Below, piece by piece: positions 51,714 through 62,118 of a DNA stretch of 64,000 nt. Below the pieces are notes generated by a model. That model was not told the DNA's origin and searched no databases. It worked only from the letters and a program-made list of their open reading frames with translations. The stretch spans positions 1-64,000 of the forward strand of contig NZ_LBJG01000093.1 in assembly GCF_028128765.1 (NCBI RefSeq). The letters run 5' to 3'. The position numbers were made by a program, and so were the translations under genes. The DNA is from Bradyrhizobium sp. CCBAU 51627 (GTDB lineage: Bacteria > Pseudomonadota > Alphaproteobacteria > Rhizobiales > Xanthobacteraceae). Every line of letters begins with the position of its first letter. Within the stretch, counting starts at the first letter, position 1.

Positions 51714-52523
51714 TCAATCCATGCCGCGCTCATGGCTGAGGCGAACCATCTCCTGGATGAACACCTCCTTCTGCTTGTCGTCGAGGCTCGAATACAACGG
51801 TTCGGCGGCATCGGCGACGTTGCGCTGGTCTGCGGCGCGGTCGATCAGGAACTGCGCCTCGTTGCGCATCTGCTCGATGATGTCATCAGGCGGATCGCGC
51901 TTGGCCCGCGCAATGCGCAGGTTCAGCCGCTCCGCGCCATTATGCCCGAGATAGTGCATGGCGCTGGAGAAGCCGAACCAGTGCTTCTCCTGCTCGGGCG
52001 TGAGGTTCAGCTCGGTCTTGATCCGCTCGATATAGGAATCGCTATTGGCGACGATCTGCTCGGCGGTGAGCTGTGGCGCGCCGTTCTGGGTCAGGACCGC
52101 GACGTCCGTGCCATCCTTGTTGTCCTGGGGGGCGTTCTTGGCTTCCTTGGTCGCCTTGGTCCCCTTGCCCGCCTTGACGTTTTCCTTGACGTTCTTGGCA
52201 TCCTTGTCCTTGGCGCCGGACTGTTTGGATGCGTCCTTGCTCGCATCCTTGGCAGCCGGAGCCTGATTGCCGCTGTTATTGTTGACGCCGAGCACACCGG
52301 TGAAGACGCCGACCACGCCCCCAATGGCGCCCCCGAGGACGCCACCGACAGGACCCGCCGCCTTGTTGCCGGCCGCGGCCCCGTCCTGGACGCCCCTGAC
52401 CAAGCCTTGTGCGTTCGCAACGGCGGCCGCGCCGACCAGCAAGGTCAGCACGGAACCGAGCGCGAGCCATCGCCGCAGGCCAAGCCGCGCAGGCGGCGCC
52501 GGGTTGATCATCTGGGTCTCCAT
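51714..52523 (-). CDS. LTxxQ-motif (Spy/CpxP-like) secreted protein
   Basis: The product is 269 residues (or 265 from the ATG at 52511, which has GGAG six bases before it). It has an N-terminal signal or anchor helix (LALGSVLTLLVGAAAVANAQ), a Gly-rich segment and a Lys/Ala/Asp linker, then LNLTPEQEKHWFGF and YSSLDDKQKEVF, two LTxxQ-like helices. It is probably a periplasmic envelope-stress chaperone-like protein. Confidence 0.75.
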   Translation of the reverse strand: METQMINPAPPARLGLRRWLALGSVLTLLVGAAAVANAQGLVRGVQDGAAAGNKAAGPVGGVLGGAIGGVVGVFTGVLGVNNNSGNQAPAAKDASKDASKQSGAKDKDAKNVKENVKAGKGTKATKEAKNAPQDNKDGTDVAVLTQNGAPQLTAEQIVANSDSYIERIKTELNLTPEQEKHWFGFSSAMHYLGHNGAERLNLRIARAKRDPPDDIIEQMRNEAQFLIDRAADQRNVADAAEPLYSSLDDKQKEVFIQEMVRLSHERGMD

Positions 52524-52995
52524 CTCGATGCCTACTTCTCACGAAACGGCAGGCGTCCTGCCGGCTGCAACTCTACTGTTTTCGCCACGCCAAGGTCCAG
52601 GCGCGGACCATCGCTGTCCCCGCTTCAAAGACCATGGCTTGAAAGGAGTTGGGCGCAAGGCGATTATGGAGGCTCATTCGGGACTGCGGCGTAATTGCGC
52701 ACGAATCCTCCAGCGCCGCTTCACCTCGATGTGTGCGTCGCAAAATGAACCGCCCTGGCAGACGGTCGACGCATGCCGCGGCCTTCCCGAACACAACGTT
52801 AGTACTAGAGCGCGGAGCGTCCGGCTTTCTCGACAGACGCAATCAATCATGATCTGATCGCGCTACCAATTTGCCGCGTCTCTCCGTGACTTGCGGATGG
52901 CGCCAATAAGAAACTCCAAAAACCATGAGAAGAGAGACTCGGAAGAGTCAGAGGAAACGACAGAACAATAAGACACATCAAGGCGAGGAAACGAG
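52524..52995. other. intergenic region without a gene
   Basis: About 470 bases between divergent genes. It must carry promoters for the LTxxQ gene and the sugar ABC operon. No supported gene or recognisable motif was found apart from AGGA ahead of the start at 52996. Confidence 0.5.
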
Positions 52996-54336
52996 ATGTC
53001 ACGCAAGAGACTGACGCGACGTCAATTTGTGGCTGCCACTGCAATGTCCTCTGCGGCGCTGATCACGGCGCCCTATGTCCGGGGCGCCTACGCCGCCGGC
53101 AAACTCTCGATCGGCTTCTGGGACCATTGGGTGCCCGGCGCCAACCAGGCCTCCACCGATCTCGTCAACGAATGGGCGGCGAAGGAGAAGGTCGAGGTTT
53201 CCATCGACTACATCACCAGCAACAACAAGAAGATCGAATTGACCGCCGCGGCCGAAGCACAGGCCAAGTCCGGTCATGACATTCTTCAGATGCCGAGCTG
53301 GTGGCCGCACGCCTATTCGGAGAATCTCGAGCCGCTCAACGACGTCATGGAGCCGCTCATCAAGCAGAATGGCGAGGTGAACGGCACCGTCAAATATCTC
53401 GCGCAGTCGGGCGGCAAATGGCTCGCGGTGCCTGCGACGCCGGGCAGCCAGATCAAGGGTCCCTGCTCGCGCATCGACCTCATGAAGAAATACGCCAATA
53501 TCGACGTGCAGGAAATGTATCCGGCCGGCAGTCCGCCCAAGGCTGACAACTGGACCATGGATACGTTCCTCAAAGCTGCGGAAGCCTGCCAGAAGGGCGG
53601 CTTCCCGTTCGGCATCGGCCTCGGCGAGACCACCGACAGCGTCGATACCGCCGGCGCGATCTTCCAGTCGTTCGGGGCCGAGCTCGTCAACGCCAAAGGC
53701 GACATCACGGTGAAGACCGACCAGGTCCGCCAGGCCATGGAGTACTACAAGAAGCTGATCGCGTTCCTGCCCCCCGACGCGCCGTCCTGGGACGACGCTT
53801 CGAACAACAAATGGCTGATCTCCGGGCGCGGCGCGCTGATCATGAATCCGCCGAGCGCCTGGGCCGTCGCCAAGCGCGATGCACCCCAGGTGGCCGAGCA
53901 GTGCTGGACTCACGGCTTCCCGGCCGGCCCGAAAGGACGTTTTGCGCCCTTCCTGCCCTACTTCTGGGGGGTCTGGAGCTTCGGCAAGAACAAGGAAGCG
54001 GCCAAGAGCCTGCTGGTTCATTTGTCCTCGCCGTCAGCGATCGAGAAGTTCGTCTCGGTGAGCGGCGGCTATGACCTGCCGGCCTATGCGAACCTGACGA
54101 AGCTGAAGACGTGGGCCGAGGAAGGCCCTCCCAAGGGCACGCTGTTCCACTATCCGGATCCCTACCATCAGCAGACGCTGTCGATTGCCGCGTCACCCGC
54201 GCCGCCGAAGATCGCCCAGCAGATCTACTTCCAGGCGACGCTGACCAAGATGGGGTTGCGATTTGCCCGTGGCGAAACCTTGGAGCAGGCGCTCGCCTGG
54301 GCCGAGGGCGAGTGCGAAGGCTTCATGCGCAGTTAG
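52996..54336 (+). CDS. CUT1-type sugar ABC transporter substrate-binding protein
   Basis: The product is 446 residues with a Tat leader (SRKRLTRRQFVAATAMSSAA). It has the family 1 solute-binding fold, with GIGLGETTDSVDTAG and the C-terminal EGECEGFMRS. It binds a sugar or polyol in the periplasm. First gene of a five-gene plus-strand operon. Confidence 0.9.
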   Translation: MSRKRLTRRQFVAATAMSSAALITAPYVRGAYAAGKLSIGFWDHWVPGANQASTDLVNEWAAKEKVEVSIDYITSNNKKIELTAAAEAQAKSGHDILQMPSWWPHAYSENLEPLNDVMEPLIKQNGEVNGTVKYLAQSGGKWLAVPATPGSQIKGPCSRIDLMKKYANIDVQEMYPAGSPPKADNWTMDTFLKAAEACQKGGFPFGIGLGETTDSVDTAGAIFQSFGAELVNAKGDITVKTDQVRQAMEYYKKLIAFLPPDAPSWDDASNNKWLISGRGALIMNPPSAWAVAKRDAPQVAEQCWTHGFPAGPKGRFAPFLPYFWGVWSFGKNKEAAKSLLVHLSSPSAIEKFVSVSGGYDLPAYANLTKLKTWAEEGPPKGTLFHYPDPYHQQTLSIAASPAPPKIAQQIYFQATLTKMGLRFARGETLEQALAWAEGECEGFMRS

Positions 54337-54474
54337 ACGGCGAGCGAGGGCGGCTTGCGCGACGCGCAGGCCGCCCAAGCCGCCACATTCGCATCCGTAT
54401 GACAGCGAAGCCGATCCTCATGACCGGCTTCGCCGTTCGACCGTTTACAAGGAAGCTGATCCAGGGAAGCTGAT

Positions 54475-55413
54475 ATGGCCGATGTCGTCGTTGAGCAAGG
54501 TCGCGTCGCCCGTGCGGCGGGCGCGCGGAAAGGATCGAGCCTGCGCAACACGCTCGGGCGCAAATCGACCGTTGCGTTCTTCCTGACGCTACCGCTGATC
54601 CTCCTCATCCTGCTGCTCGTGCTCTATCCCGCCTTCTATTCGCTCTATCTGGCGACGCTGAACAAGGCGATGACGAAATTCGTCGGTCTCGGCAATTTCA
54701 CCTTCCTGTTCAAACGCGAGACGTTCTGGATGGTGGTGAAGCAGTCCTGCATCTTTGCCATCACCGCCGTGGTGTTCAAGGCGCTGATCGGCTTCATCGT
54801 CGCGCATTTCGTCCACAACATTCCCGGCAAGAAGCAGCGCAAATGGCGCGGCATGCTGCTGGTGCCCTGGGTGATTCCGCCGGCGATGAGCACATTGGCC
54901 TGGCTCTGGCTGTTTGACCCCTCCTACAGCGCCTTCAACTACACCCTCTCTTTCTTCGGTGTTGGCCCGATCCCCTGGCTCGGCGAAACTTTCTGGGCGC
55001 GCTTCTCCGTCATTCTCGTCAACGTCTGGTACGGCGCGCCGTTCTTCCTGATCATGTATCTCGCCGCGCTGAAATCCGTGCCCGACCAGCTCTATGAGGC
55101 CGCGGCGATCGACGGCGCCAATTGGTGGCAGAAGATCTGGTACGTCACGTTGCCGATGATGCGGAACATCATCGCCATCACGACGCTGTTCTCACTGATC
55201 GTGACCTTCGCCAATTTCGACATCGTGCGCATCCTGACATCGGGCGGCCCGCTGGATACGACCCATCTGTTCGCGACCTGGGCATTCCAGGTCGGCATCC
55301 AGAGCAGCGACATCCCGCTCGGCGCCTGCGTCTCGCTGTTCATGGTGCCGATCCTCGCCGTCGCAGCGGTCTTCATCCTCCGCGACGTCTCAAAACGCGG
55401 GAACGAAGCCTGA
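54475..55413 (+). CDS. sugar ABC transporter permease (MalF/UgpA-like)
   Basis: The product is 312 residues with six membrane helices and the EAA loop [20 protein letters not shown] near 205. Its stop overlaps the next start (TGATG). It forms the channel with the second permease. Confidence 0.9.
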   Translation: MADVVVEQGRVARAAGARKGSSLRNTLGRKSTVAFFLTLPLILLILLLVLYPAFYSLYLATLNKAMTKFVGLGNFTFLFKRETFWMVVKQSCIFAITAVVFKALIGFIVAHFVHNIPGKKQRKWRGMLLVPWVIPPAMSTLAWLWLFDPSYSAFNYTLSFFGVGPIPWLGETFWARFSVILVNVWYGAPFFLIMYLAALKSVPDQLYEAAAIDGANWWQKIWYVTLPMMRNIIAITTLFSLIVTFANFDIVRILTSGGPLDTTHLFATWAFQVGIQSSDIPLGACVSLFMVPILAVAAVFILRDVSKRGNEA

Positions 55414-56318
55414 TGAGCACGATGGCAATCGACAAGGCCGGGCCTACCCGCAAGCTCGGCAGCATGAGCCGGGACCGCGCCTGGGCGCTGCGCTGGTCCT
55501 ATTTCTTCCTGGTTCTGTTTGCGATCTTCTTCCTGACGCCGCCGGTCTACATGCTGATCACCTCGCTCAAGAGCAGCGCGGAGATTTCGGCGGCGACCAA
55601 TCCGTGGTGGGTGTTTCATCCCACCCTCTCCAACTATATCGAGCTCCTGACCTCGAACCAGTTCCTGCGCTTCTTCTGGAATTCGTCGATCATCTCCATC
55701 GTGGTGGTGATCGTCACGATGATGATCAGTATCCCGGCAGCGTTCGCGCTGGCGCGGATGAAGTTCTGGGGCTCCGCGACGCTCGCCACCGGTGTGTTCC
55801 TCACCTACTTGATCCCGGACAGCCTTCTGTTCATTCCCCTGTTCAAGATGCTCGGGGTCGTCCAGGACCTCACCGGCATCACGCTGCTGAACCGCTGGTA
55901 TGTGCTGGTGTTCATCTATCCGACGCTGACGGTGCCGTTCTGCACCTGGATCATGATCGGCTATTTCGCCTCGATTCCGAAGGAGCTCGACGAGGCTGCG
56001 ATCATCGATGGTGCGTCCTGGCTCCAGACCCTGCTGCGGATCTTCATCCCGGTCGCGCTGCCCGGGCTGATCGCGGCGACGATCTTCGCCTTCACCGTCT
56101 CATGGGCCCAGTTCCTCTATCCCCTGGTGTTCACGACGTCGATAGACCAGCTCGTGCTGCCGGTCGGCATCACCACGACGCTGATCAAGGGCGACGTCTT
56201 CAACTGGGGGCAGATCATGACCGGCGCGCTGCTCGGCGCGGCGCCCCCGCTGATCATCTATGCCTTCCTGATGGACTACTACATTGCCGGCCTCACCGCC
56301 GGCGCGACCAAGGGTTGA
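55413..56318 (+). CDS. sugar ABC transporter permease (MalG/UgpE-like)
   Basis: The product is 301 residues with six membrane helices and the EAA loop [20 protein letters not shown] near 195. It is translationally coupled to the first permease and followed 20 bp later by the ATPase gene. Confidence 0.9.
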   Translation: MSTMAIDKAGPTRKLGSMSRDRAWALRWSYFFLVLFAIFFLTPPVYMLITSLKSSAEISAATNPWWVFHPTLSNYIELLTSNQFLRFFWNSSIISIVVVIVTMMISIPAAFALARMKFWGSATLATGVFLTYLIPDSLLFIPLFKMLGVVQDLTGITLLNRWYVLVFIYPTLTVPFCTWIMIGYFASIPKELDEAAIIDGASWLQTLLRIFIPVALPGLIAATIFAFTVSWAQFLYPLVFTTSIDQLVLPVGITTTLIKGDVFNWGQIMTGALLGAAPPLIIYAFLMDYYIAGLTAGATKG

Positions 56319-56338
56319 AATCGAGAGGTTCAAGTTCA

Positions 56339-57439
56339 ATGGCGGACGTTTCCCTGCGCAAGGTGATCAAGCGTTATGACGATGTCGAAGCGGTGCGCGG
56401 CATCGATCTTGATATCGCCGACCATGAGTTCATCGTCCTGGTCGGCCCTTCCGGCTGCGGCAAGTCGACCACGCTGCGCATGATCGCAGGGCTCGAGGAC
56501 ATCAGCGACGGCGACATCATGATCGGCGGCGACGTCGTCAACGACGTGCCGCCCAAGGACCGCGACATCGCGATGGTGTTCCAGAACTATGCGCTCTATC
56601 CGCATATGACGGTCGCCGAGAACATGTCGTTCGGGCTGCGGCTGAAGCACTACCCGAAGGCCGAGATCAAGGCACGCGTGACGGAAGCTGCACGCCTGCT
56701 CGACATCACCGATCTGATCGACCGCAAGCCAAAGCAGCTCTCCGGCGGCCAGCGCCAGCGTGTCGCGATGGGACGCGCCATCGTGCGCAATCCAAAGGTC
56801 TTCCTGTTCGACGAGCCGCTGTCCAATCTCGATGCCAAGCTGCGCGTGCAGATGCGGATCGAGATCAAGAAGGTGCACCAGAAGGTGCGCACCACGACCG
56901 TCTACGTCACGCATGACCAGGTCGAGGCGATGACGCTGGCCGATCGCGTCGTGGTGATGAACAAGGGCCGCATCGAGCAGATCGGCACGCCGAACGAGCT
57001 CTACCACAAGCCGGCGACCCGCTTCGTCGCAGGCTTCATCGGCTCGCCCGCGATGAACTTCATTCCGTGCCGGCTCGAGGATGCCGCCGGCACGCTCCAG
57101 ATACGCCTGACCGACCGCATCGCCTTTGCGCTGCCGCCGGCGCGCGCCGCCCGCTACAACGCGCTGCCGCGCACTGACGGACTGCTGCTCGGCATCCGCC
57201 CCGAGCATCTCACCGAGTCGCACGCGCATCTGGATCCTGGCGTCGAGACCTTCGACACCGTGCTCGACGTCACCGAGCCGATGGGAATGGAGACGCTGGT
57301 CTATTTCGGACTCGACGGAACGCCGGTCTGCGGCCGCGTCAATCCGAATGCCGGCGCCAAGGACGGGGCACCCATGCGTTTGGCGATGGACCTCAACAAC
57401 ATGCACCTGCTAAACGAGCAGACCGGCGTCGTGCTGTGA
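56339..57439 (+). CDS. sugar ABC transporter ATPase (MalK/UgpC-like)
   Basis: The product is 366 residues from the ATG at 56339. Walker A is GPSGCGKST (about 36-44), the signature is LSGGQRQRV, Walker B is [10 protein letters not shown], and a C-terminal regulatory TOBE domain contains [10 protein letters not shown]. The sugar cannot be read from the ATPase. Confidence 0.9.
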   Translation: MADVSLRKVIKRYDDVEAVRGIDLDIADHEFIVLVGPSGCGKSTTLRMIAGLEDISDGDIMIGGDVVNDVPPKDRDIAMVFQNYALYPHMTVAENMSFGLRLKHYPKAEIKARVTEAARLLDITDLIDRKPKQLSGGQRQRVAMGRAIVRNPKVFLFDEPLSNLDAKLRVQMRIEIKKVHQKVRTTTVYVTHDQVEAMTLADRVVVMNKGRIEQIGTPNELYHKPATRFVAGFIGSPAMNFIPCRLEDAAGTLQIRLTDRIAFALPPARAARYNALPRTDGLLLGIRPEHLTESHAHLDPGVETFDTVLDVTEPMGMETLVYFGLDGTPVCGRVNPNAGAKDGAPMRLAMDLNNMHLLNEQTGVVL

Positions 57440-57472
57440 CGCCGGCCCAAGAAACGTAGCAAGCGGGGAGCG

Positions 57473-58462
57473 ATGGCGACCAACAAGAAGAAGATTTTCG
57501 TTACACAGACCTTGTCGCAAGGGGCACGCGCCCTCCTCACCCAGCGGGACGATATCGAACTCGTCGAGTTTGCGAACCTGATCTCCGCCAAGGACTTTGA
57601 AGCTCTGCTGAAGAGCCATGCGCCGGTCCATGGCGTCGCGCTTGGCGCCACCGCCTTCGGCGAGACCGAGCTCGAAGCTGCCAGGGACATGAAGGTGGTG
57701 ACCCGGATCGGCGTCGGCTACGACGCCGTCGATGTGCCCGCCCTCTCCCGCCGCAAGGTGCCGCTGATGGTCGCGGGCAGCGCCAACTCGCCCTCGGTGG
57801 CCGAGCAGGCGCTGTTCATGATGCTGACGCTGGCCAAGCGCGCCAACGAGATGCATTCCTGCGTCAAGGACGGCAAATGGGCCGAGCGCCTCGGCATGCT
57901 TCCCTTCGATCTCTACGGCAAGACCGTGCTGATCATCGGCTTCGGCCGCATCGGCACGCGCACCGCCAAGCGCTGCCTCGCGATGGAAATGAACGTCCAG
58001 GTCTATGATCCCTACAAGCCTGCCGCCGAGATCAAGGCTGCTGGCTGCGTGCCGGTTCCTGATCTCGACGCCGCGCTGCCCAACGCCGATTTCGTCACCA
58101 TCCACTGTCCGAAGACGCCGGAGACCGTCGGCCTGTTCGACGCTGACAGGATCGGCCGGATGAAACCGAAATCCTACCTCATCAACACCGCGCGCGGCGG
58201 CATCGTGAAGGAAGCCGCGCTGTACGAGGCGCTGGTCTCCGGGAAGCTCGCTGGCGCCGGCATCGACGTGTTCGAGGTCGAGCCGCCCCCGGTCAGCAAC
58301 GCTCTGTTCGCGCTGCCCAACGTCACCATGGCCCCGCATGTCGCCGGCGTCACGGTCGAAGCCGTGAGCCGCATGAGCGAGCAGACCGCGCGCAATATTC
58401 TGAGCGTGCTGGACGGCGATCCGATCAGGCAGAACGTCATCAATCAGGATGTTCTGGGCTGA
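57473..58462 (+). CDS. D-isomer-specific 2-hydroxyacid dehydrogenase
   Basis: The product is 329 residues. The NAD motif IIGFGRIGTRTAK is near 150, with the catalytic Arg in NTARGGIV, the Glu near 260 and the His in MAPHVAG. The ATG follows GGGGAG. Position 33 bp after the sugar ATPase suggests it oxidises or reduces a hydroxy acid derived from the imported sugar. Confidence 0.85.
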   Translation: MATNKKKIFVTQTLSQGARALLTQRDDIELVEFANLISAKDFEALLKSHAPVHGVALGATAFGETELEAARDMKVVTRIGVGYDAVDVPALSRRKVPLMVAGSANSPSVAEQALFMMLTLAKRANEMHSCVKDGKWAERLGMLPFDLYGKTVLIIGFGRIGTRTAKRCLAMEMNVQVYDPYKPAAEIKAAGCVPVPDLDAALPNADFVTIHCPKTPETVGLFDADRIGRMKPKSYLINTARGGIVKEAALYEALVSGKLAGAGIDVFEVEPPPVSNALFALPNVTMAPHVAGVTVEAVSRMSEQTARNILSVLDGDPIRQNVINQDVLG

Positions 58463-58468
58463 GGCAAA

Positions 58469-58498
58469 TCCGAAGACGGCTCACGAGCCGCCTTCGGA
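58469..58498 (+). terminator. hairpin after the dehydrogenase gene
   Basis: TCCGAAG and CTTCGGA pair outside CGGCTC/GAGCCG, with a single A-C mismatch and loop AC. The stem is strong but no T-run follows, so termination may be partial. Confidence 0.55.
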
Positions 58499-58627
58499 AG
58501 GCCAGAATGCGTCCCATTTTGGTGCAGATCGGGCCCCAACTCAGCCTTAATCAAGCTCGCGTAATGTATCCGGCCGCGGCGGCAGTGGGACAGACTTTGC
58601 CGGCCGCGTCGAGCTGGAGGATGGACC

Positions 58628-59113
58628 TTGTCAGAGATCGACCCGACCGACCACGCGCTGGCGACCATCGCCAGCATTCTGGAGCACCCCGAGCCCGTTC
58701 TTGTCGTCCGCGACACCGAGACGGAAACGGCGGCAGGCGATGACCATGCGGTCGTAGACGAGCATCAAGTCTCCCACGAGCATCAAGTCTCCGATGAGCA
58801 TCCGGTGGTCGAAGTGCAGCCGCTGGTGCCTGAACACACTGACGCCGACGGCTACAGCAAGGTCGGCCCCGGGCCGATGGTGGCGATCCGCCTGAAATGG
58901 ACTGTCCATCTCGGCGAGGACGGCCAGTACTACGTGCATGAAACCATCGGCGAGCAGTCTGCCCCCGTGGTCAGCGGCCCGATGACGAGCGAGGCAGCGG
59001 TACGCTTCGTTGACGAACACGAGAATGAAGCACATCGGCGCTTCGAGCTGCTGCGCAGCGAGATCGCCGGCCGCAGCTCGCTCGCCGATTACGAGCGCAA
59101 GGGCGAAGCGTAG
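58628..59113 (+). CDS. acidic hypothetical protein with tandem hexapeptide
   Basis: The product is 161 residues from a TTG at 58628; the TTG is chosen because GGAGG lies eight bases before it. The N-terminal region holds DEHQVS, HEHQVS and DEHPVV in tandem, and the C-terminal 70 residues are more globular (VAIRLKWTVHLGEDGQYYV). No family is recognised. Confidence 0.65.
   Translation: MSEIDPTDHALATIASILEHPEPVLVVRDTETETAAGDDHAVVDEHQVSHEHQVSDEHPVVEVQPLVPEHTDADGYSKVGPGPMVAIRLKWTVHLGEDGQYYVHETIGEQSAPVVSGPMTSEAAVRFVDEHENEAHRRFELLRSEIAGRSSLADYERKGEA
58757..58810 (+). repeat. 18-bp tandem coding repeat
   Basis: Units at 58757-58774 and 58775-58792 differ at one base; a third, 58793-58810, is degenerate. 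The repeat encodes six residues per unit and could vary in number by slippage. Confidence 0.7.
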
Positions 59114-59623
59114 TTACTTTCGTCCCAGAAAATCCTTCTTCACGAGCTCGACGCCTGCGTGCCGCAACAGGTCGTAGGCCGTCGTGACGTGAAAGAAGAA
59201 TTGCGGGATGCTGTTGGTGAGCAGCAGCGTCCGCCCGGTGAAGGGCAGCTCGGTCCCGTTCTTCAGCCTGAAGAAGACCTTCAGCTCCGCAGCCGCATCG
59301 ATCTCGGCGCGCGGCAGGCTTTCAATGAACTCGACTGAGGTGGCGATCCGCGCCTGAAGCCCGGCCATGTCGTGCTCCGGCGGCGGCAGCGCGACCGGAT
59401 CGCATTGCGCCAGCAAGGCCGGTGCCACGGTGGCGTGGCGACAGGCCTCGCCGACCTGCTGCGCCAGATCGTACATGTTCGGCGCCAGCCGCATACCAAG
59501 CAGAACCGTCGGATTGAACTTGCGCGTCTCGGCATACGCAACGCCCTTGTCGAGAAGGACCGACAGGTTGCGCAGGTACGGCACGAACAGGCCCACCGAG
59601 GCATCGTACATCGAAAACGTCAC
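59114..59623 (-). CDS. DUF1993-family protein
   Basis: The product is 169 residues from a GTG at 59621-59623 preceded by AGGAA. MYDASVGLFVPYLRNLSVLLD and NPTVLLGMRLAPNMYDLAQQV are typical of DUF1993, a DinB-like helical-bundle family. The enzyme function is unknown. It is convergent with the 161-residue gene and divergent from the periplasmic protein. Confidence 0.8.
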   Translation of the reverse strand: MTFSMYDASVGLFVPYLRNLSVLLDKGVAYAETRKFNPTVLLGMRLAPNMYDLAQQVGEACRHATVAPALLAQCDPVALPPPEHDMAGLQARIATSVEFIESLPRAEIDAAAELKVFFRLKNGTELPFTGRTLLLTNSIPQFFFHVTTAYDLLRHAGVELVKKDFLGRK

Positions 59624-59725
59624 GCCAATATTCCTTTCAATTCCGCCTCGCCAGAAACCGGTATCTGGTCTAAATCGGCGTCTCACGGGTTGCACAATGA
59701 CAGCTTGGGCATGGGTGGAAAAGAG

Positions 59726-60517
59726 ATGACCGTTCGAATATCCGTTCAATTGGCGGCTTTGGCCGTGATGGTGCTGGCAAACCTGTCGGCTTATGCACAA
59801 CAGCCGGCCCCTTCGCGCCTCGACGAGATCATCAAGCGCGGCACATTGCGCGTCGGCATGACCGGCGACTACAAGCCCTTCACCTATCTGGACAAGACCA
59901 CGCAGCAGTTCTCCGGCTTCGATGTCGACATGGCGGAGGCGCTGGGCAAGGCGCTCGGCGTCAAGGTCGAATTCGTTCCGACCGCCTGGCCGAAGCTGAT
60001 GAAGGATTTCGAGGCCGACCAGTTCGACATCGCGATGGGCGGCGTCTCTGTGACGCTCGACCGCCAGAAGAAGGGTTTCTTCTCGATCCCGATCATGCGC
60101 GAGGGCAAGACGCCGATCGCACGCTGCACCGACACGGCCAAGTACCAGACGCTCGCCGACATCGACAAGAAAGGCACCCGCGTGATCGTCAATCCCGGCG
60201 GCACCAATGAGCGGTTTGCGCGCACCAACGTCAAGGATGCCGACATCACGGTGTTTCCCGACAATACCACGATTTTCGACCAGATCGCCAAGGGCAACGC
60301 CGATCTGATGATGACGGACGCCTCCGAGACCCGCTATCAGCAGAAGCAGCATGCCGGCGTGCTCTGCGCGGTCCATCCGGACAAGCCGTTCGACTTCTCA
60401 GAGAAAGCCTATTGGCTCCAGCGCGACATCGCGCTGAAGGCCTTCGTCGACCAGTGGCTGCACATCTCGATGGAGGACGGCAGCTACAAGAAGATCTACG
60501 CTGCCTGGTTCGACTAA
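59726..60517 (+). CDS. periplasmic cyclohexadienyl dehydratase-like protein (SBP_bac_3 fold)
   Basis: The product is 263 residues with a signal peptide (to about residue 23). The body resembles PheC: GTLRVGMTGDYKPFTYLD, GFDVDMAEALG, IMREGKTPIARC, NPGGTNERFART, DLMMTDASETR and AVHPDKPFDFSEKAYWL follow the order known from that enzyme. PheC converts prephenate or arogenate to phenylalanine precursors in the periplasm. The same fold binds amino acids for transport, so a binding protein is the alternative; no permease genes are adjacent. Confidence 0.75.
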   Translation: MTVRISVQLAALAVMVLANLSAYAQQPAPSRLDEIIKRGTLRVGMTGDYKPFTYLDKTTQQFSGFDVDMAEALGKALGVKVEFVPTAWPKLMKDFEADQFDIAMGGVSVTLDRQKKGFFSIPIMREGKTPIARCTDTAKYQTLADIDKKGTRVIVNPGGTNERFARTNVKDADITVFPDNTTIFDQIAKGNADLMMTDASETRYQQKQHAGVLCAVHPDKPFDFSEKAYWLQRDIALKAFVDQWLHISMEDGSYKKIYAAWFD

Positions 60518-60686
60518 CCCGCGGCCTCCTGTCGCTGGCCCCAGCCAAACTTTGGACCGCCTCCCGGGTTATTGAACCCGAAACCGCCGGAGGGCGACTC
60601 ATACCGTGACAGTGATCTGGATCACTTTTCGCGATCGGGCCGGCGCGTAAGCGTCGGTAGCGGGACCACCTGTTCGGGAGATGGAC

Positions 60687-61577
60687 ATGAGGAAGCTGTT
60701 GGCCACGGCTGCATTCCTTTTGGCGAGCACCGCCGCGCAAGCGCAGTACACGTTCGAGTATGGCGGCCGCACGATCCGGATCGATCCCGATCGTGGCACG
60801 GTGTCGATCCCTGGCGTCTACGACAACACCGGCCAGGGCAAGGTCAAGAAAGCCAAGAAGAACGACACCAAACCGGACCAGCAGGCCCCGCCGCAAGCCA
60901 AGGTCGATCCGCAAACGCCGGATACACCGGCGCCGGCCCCTGCTCATGGCGCCGCGCCTCCTGCAGCAGAACAAGCGCCTGCGGCACCCGCCCCGACTGC
61001 CGCAGCGCCCCCTCCGCCCCCTCCGTCAGCTGCTCCGCCTCCGGCGGCAACTGCCAGCACGGCGCCGGCTGAGGATGCGATGGTGCCGCCGCCTCAACCG
61101 GCGCCGAGCGCTGCGCCGGCGGTGGCCGCGGTGCCGCCCGCACCACCTCCGCCGCCGGCTCCGCCCGTGGCGACCGCACCTCCAGCCTCGCCTCCGCCGC
61201 CAGCGCCTGCACCCGCGCCCGTTCAGTCCGCTGCCGTTGCGCCGCCGGCGCCTGCCGCCGCGCCCACGCGCGATCTCAATTCGCCGCTCGGCGTCTGGCT
61301 CACCGAGGAGAAGGAAGGCAAGGTCCGCATCGAGCAGTGCGGCACAAATCTCTGCGGCTATTCGGTCGACAGCAAATCGAACCAGAATGGCGAGCAGGTC
61401 CTGATCAACATGAAGCCCGGCAAAGACCAGAGATGGTCCGGCCGCATCCTCGATCCCAACAGCGGCTCGACCTACGATTCGACGATCTCACTGAAGGGCA
61501 CGGACCGCCTGCGCGTGCAGGGCTGTGCCTTCGGCGGCATGTTCTGCGGCGGCCAGACCTGGACGCGTGTGAACTAG
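60687..61577 (+). CDS. secreted DUF2147-domain protein with Pro/Ala linker
   Basis: The product is 296 residues from the ATG at 60687, six bases after GGGAG; an ATG six bases upstream is possible. A signal peptide (MRKLLATAAFLLASTAAQA) precedes a short domain, a Pro/Ala-rich linker (about 55-195) and the DUF2147 domain (SPLGVWLTEEKEGKVRIEQC to the end). It is probably periplasmic; the domain is of unknown function. Confidence 0.8.
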   Translation: MRKLLATAAFLLASTAAQAQYTFEYGGRTIRIDPDRGTVSIPGVYDNTGQGKVKKAKKNDTKPDQQAPPQAKVDPQTPDTPAPAPAHGAAPPAAEQAPAAPAPTAAAPPPPPPSAAPPPAATASTAPAEDAMVPPPQPAPSAAPAVAAVPPAPPPPPAPPVATAPPASPPPPAPAPAPVQSAAVAPPAPAAAPTRDLNSPLGVWLTEEKEGKVRIEQCGTNLCGYSVDSKSNQNGEQVLINMKPGKDQRWSGRILDPNSGSTYDSTISLKGTDRLRVQGCAFGGMFCGGQTWTRVN

Positions 61578-61603
61578 GTTCGAGCGCCGCAACGAGACAT
61601 ACG

Positions 61604-61627
61604 GGGCCCGTGATCCGGGCCCTTTTC
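61604..61627 (+). terminator. rho-independent terminator
   Basis: GGGCCCG, loop TGATC and CGGGCCC form a 7-bp stem followed by TTTTCTT, 27 bp after the DUF2147 gene. Confidence 0.8.
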
Positions 61628-61751
61628 TTGTCCCACGATGTTGGTCCGATGTGCGTCATCTCACGCGGGAATTGCGCGCGTGACAGTCCTCACATCGCGG
61701 GTTCCGCGCCCGTGACACGATCCCCGCATGGTCAACCCATAGGAGCGTGTC

Positions 61752-62108
61752 ATGAACGGGTTTCGCAAGAGTCTCCTCGCCACCACTATTGCTATCGCGT
61801 TCCCGCTCGCGCAGGCGGATGCGGCGGGCTCCGCCTTCGATGGCACATGGAACGTGCGCATCTCCTCATCGAGCGAGACCTGCGGCAACGGTGCGACCGT
61901 CGCGATCGGTATCAGCAACGGTCAGATCGCTTCGAGCAGCGCGGCGGTGACGGCGTCAGGCAAGGTCGCCGACGCCGGCAGCGTCAACGTCACCCTGGGC
62001 GCCGGCATCAAACACGCCGTCGGCTCCGGCCGGCTCAGTGGCACATCAGGCTCCGGCACATGGCGCGGCGCCATGTGCTCGGGCACGTGGACGGCGGAGC
62101 GGATCTGA
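61752..62108 (+). CDS. small secreted Ser/Gly-rich protein
   Basis: The product is 118 residues after AGGAG, with a signal peptide (to about residue 25, ADA) and a beta-rich Ser/Gly/Thr body with two cysteines, ending GTWRGAMCSGTWTAERI. Small proteins of this kind occur in Bradyrhizobium; the function is unknown. Confidence 0.7.
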   Translation: MNGFRKSLLATTIAIAFPLAQADAAGSAFDGTWNVRISSSSETCGNGATVAIGISNGQIASSSAAVTASGKVADAGSVNVTLGAGIKHAVGSGRLSGTSGSGTWRGAMCSGTWTAERI

Positions 62109-62118
62109 ACGGCCCCTG

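Noticed and set aside
56336-58339. Two long minus-strand frames (56336-57406 and 57410-58339)
   Set aside because: Antisense to the MalK-like ATPase and the 2-hydroxyacid dehydrogenase genes.
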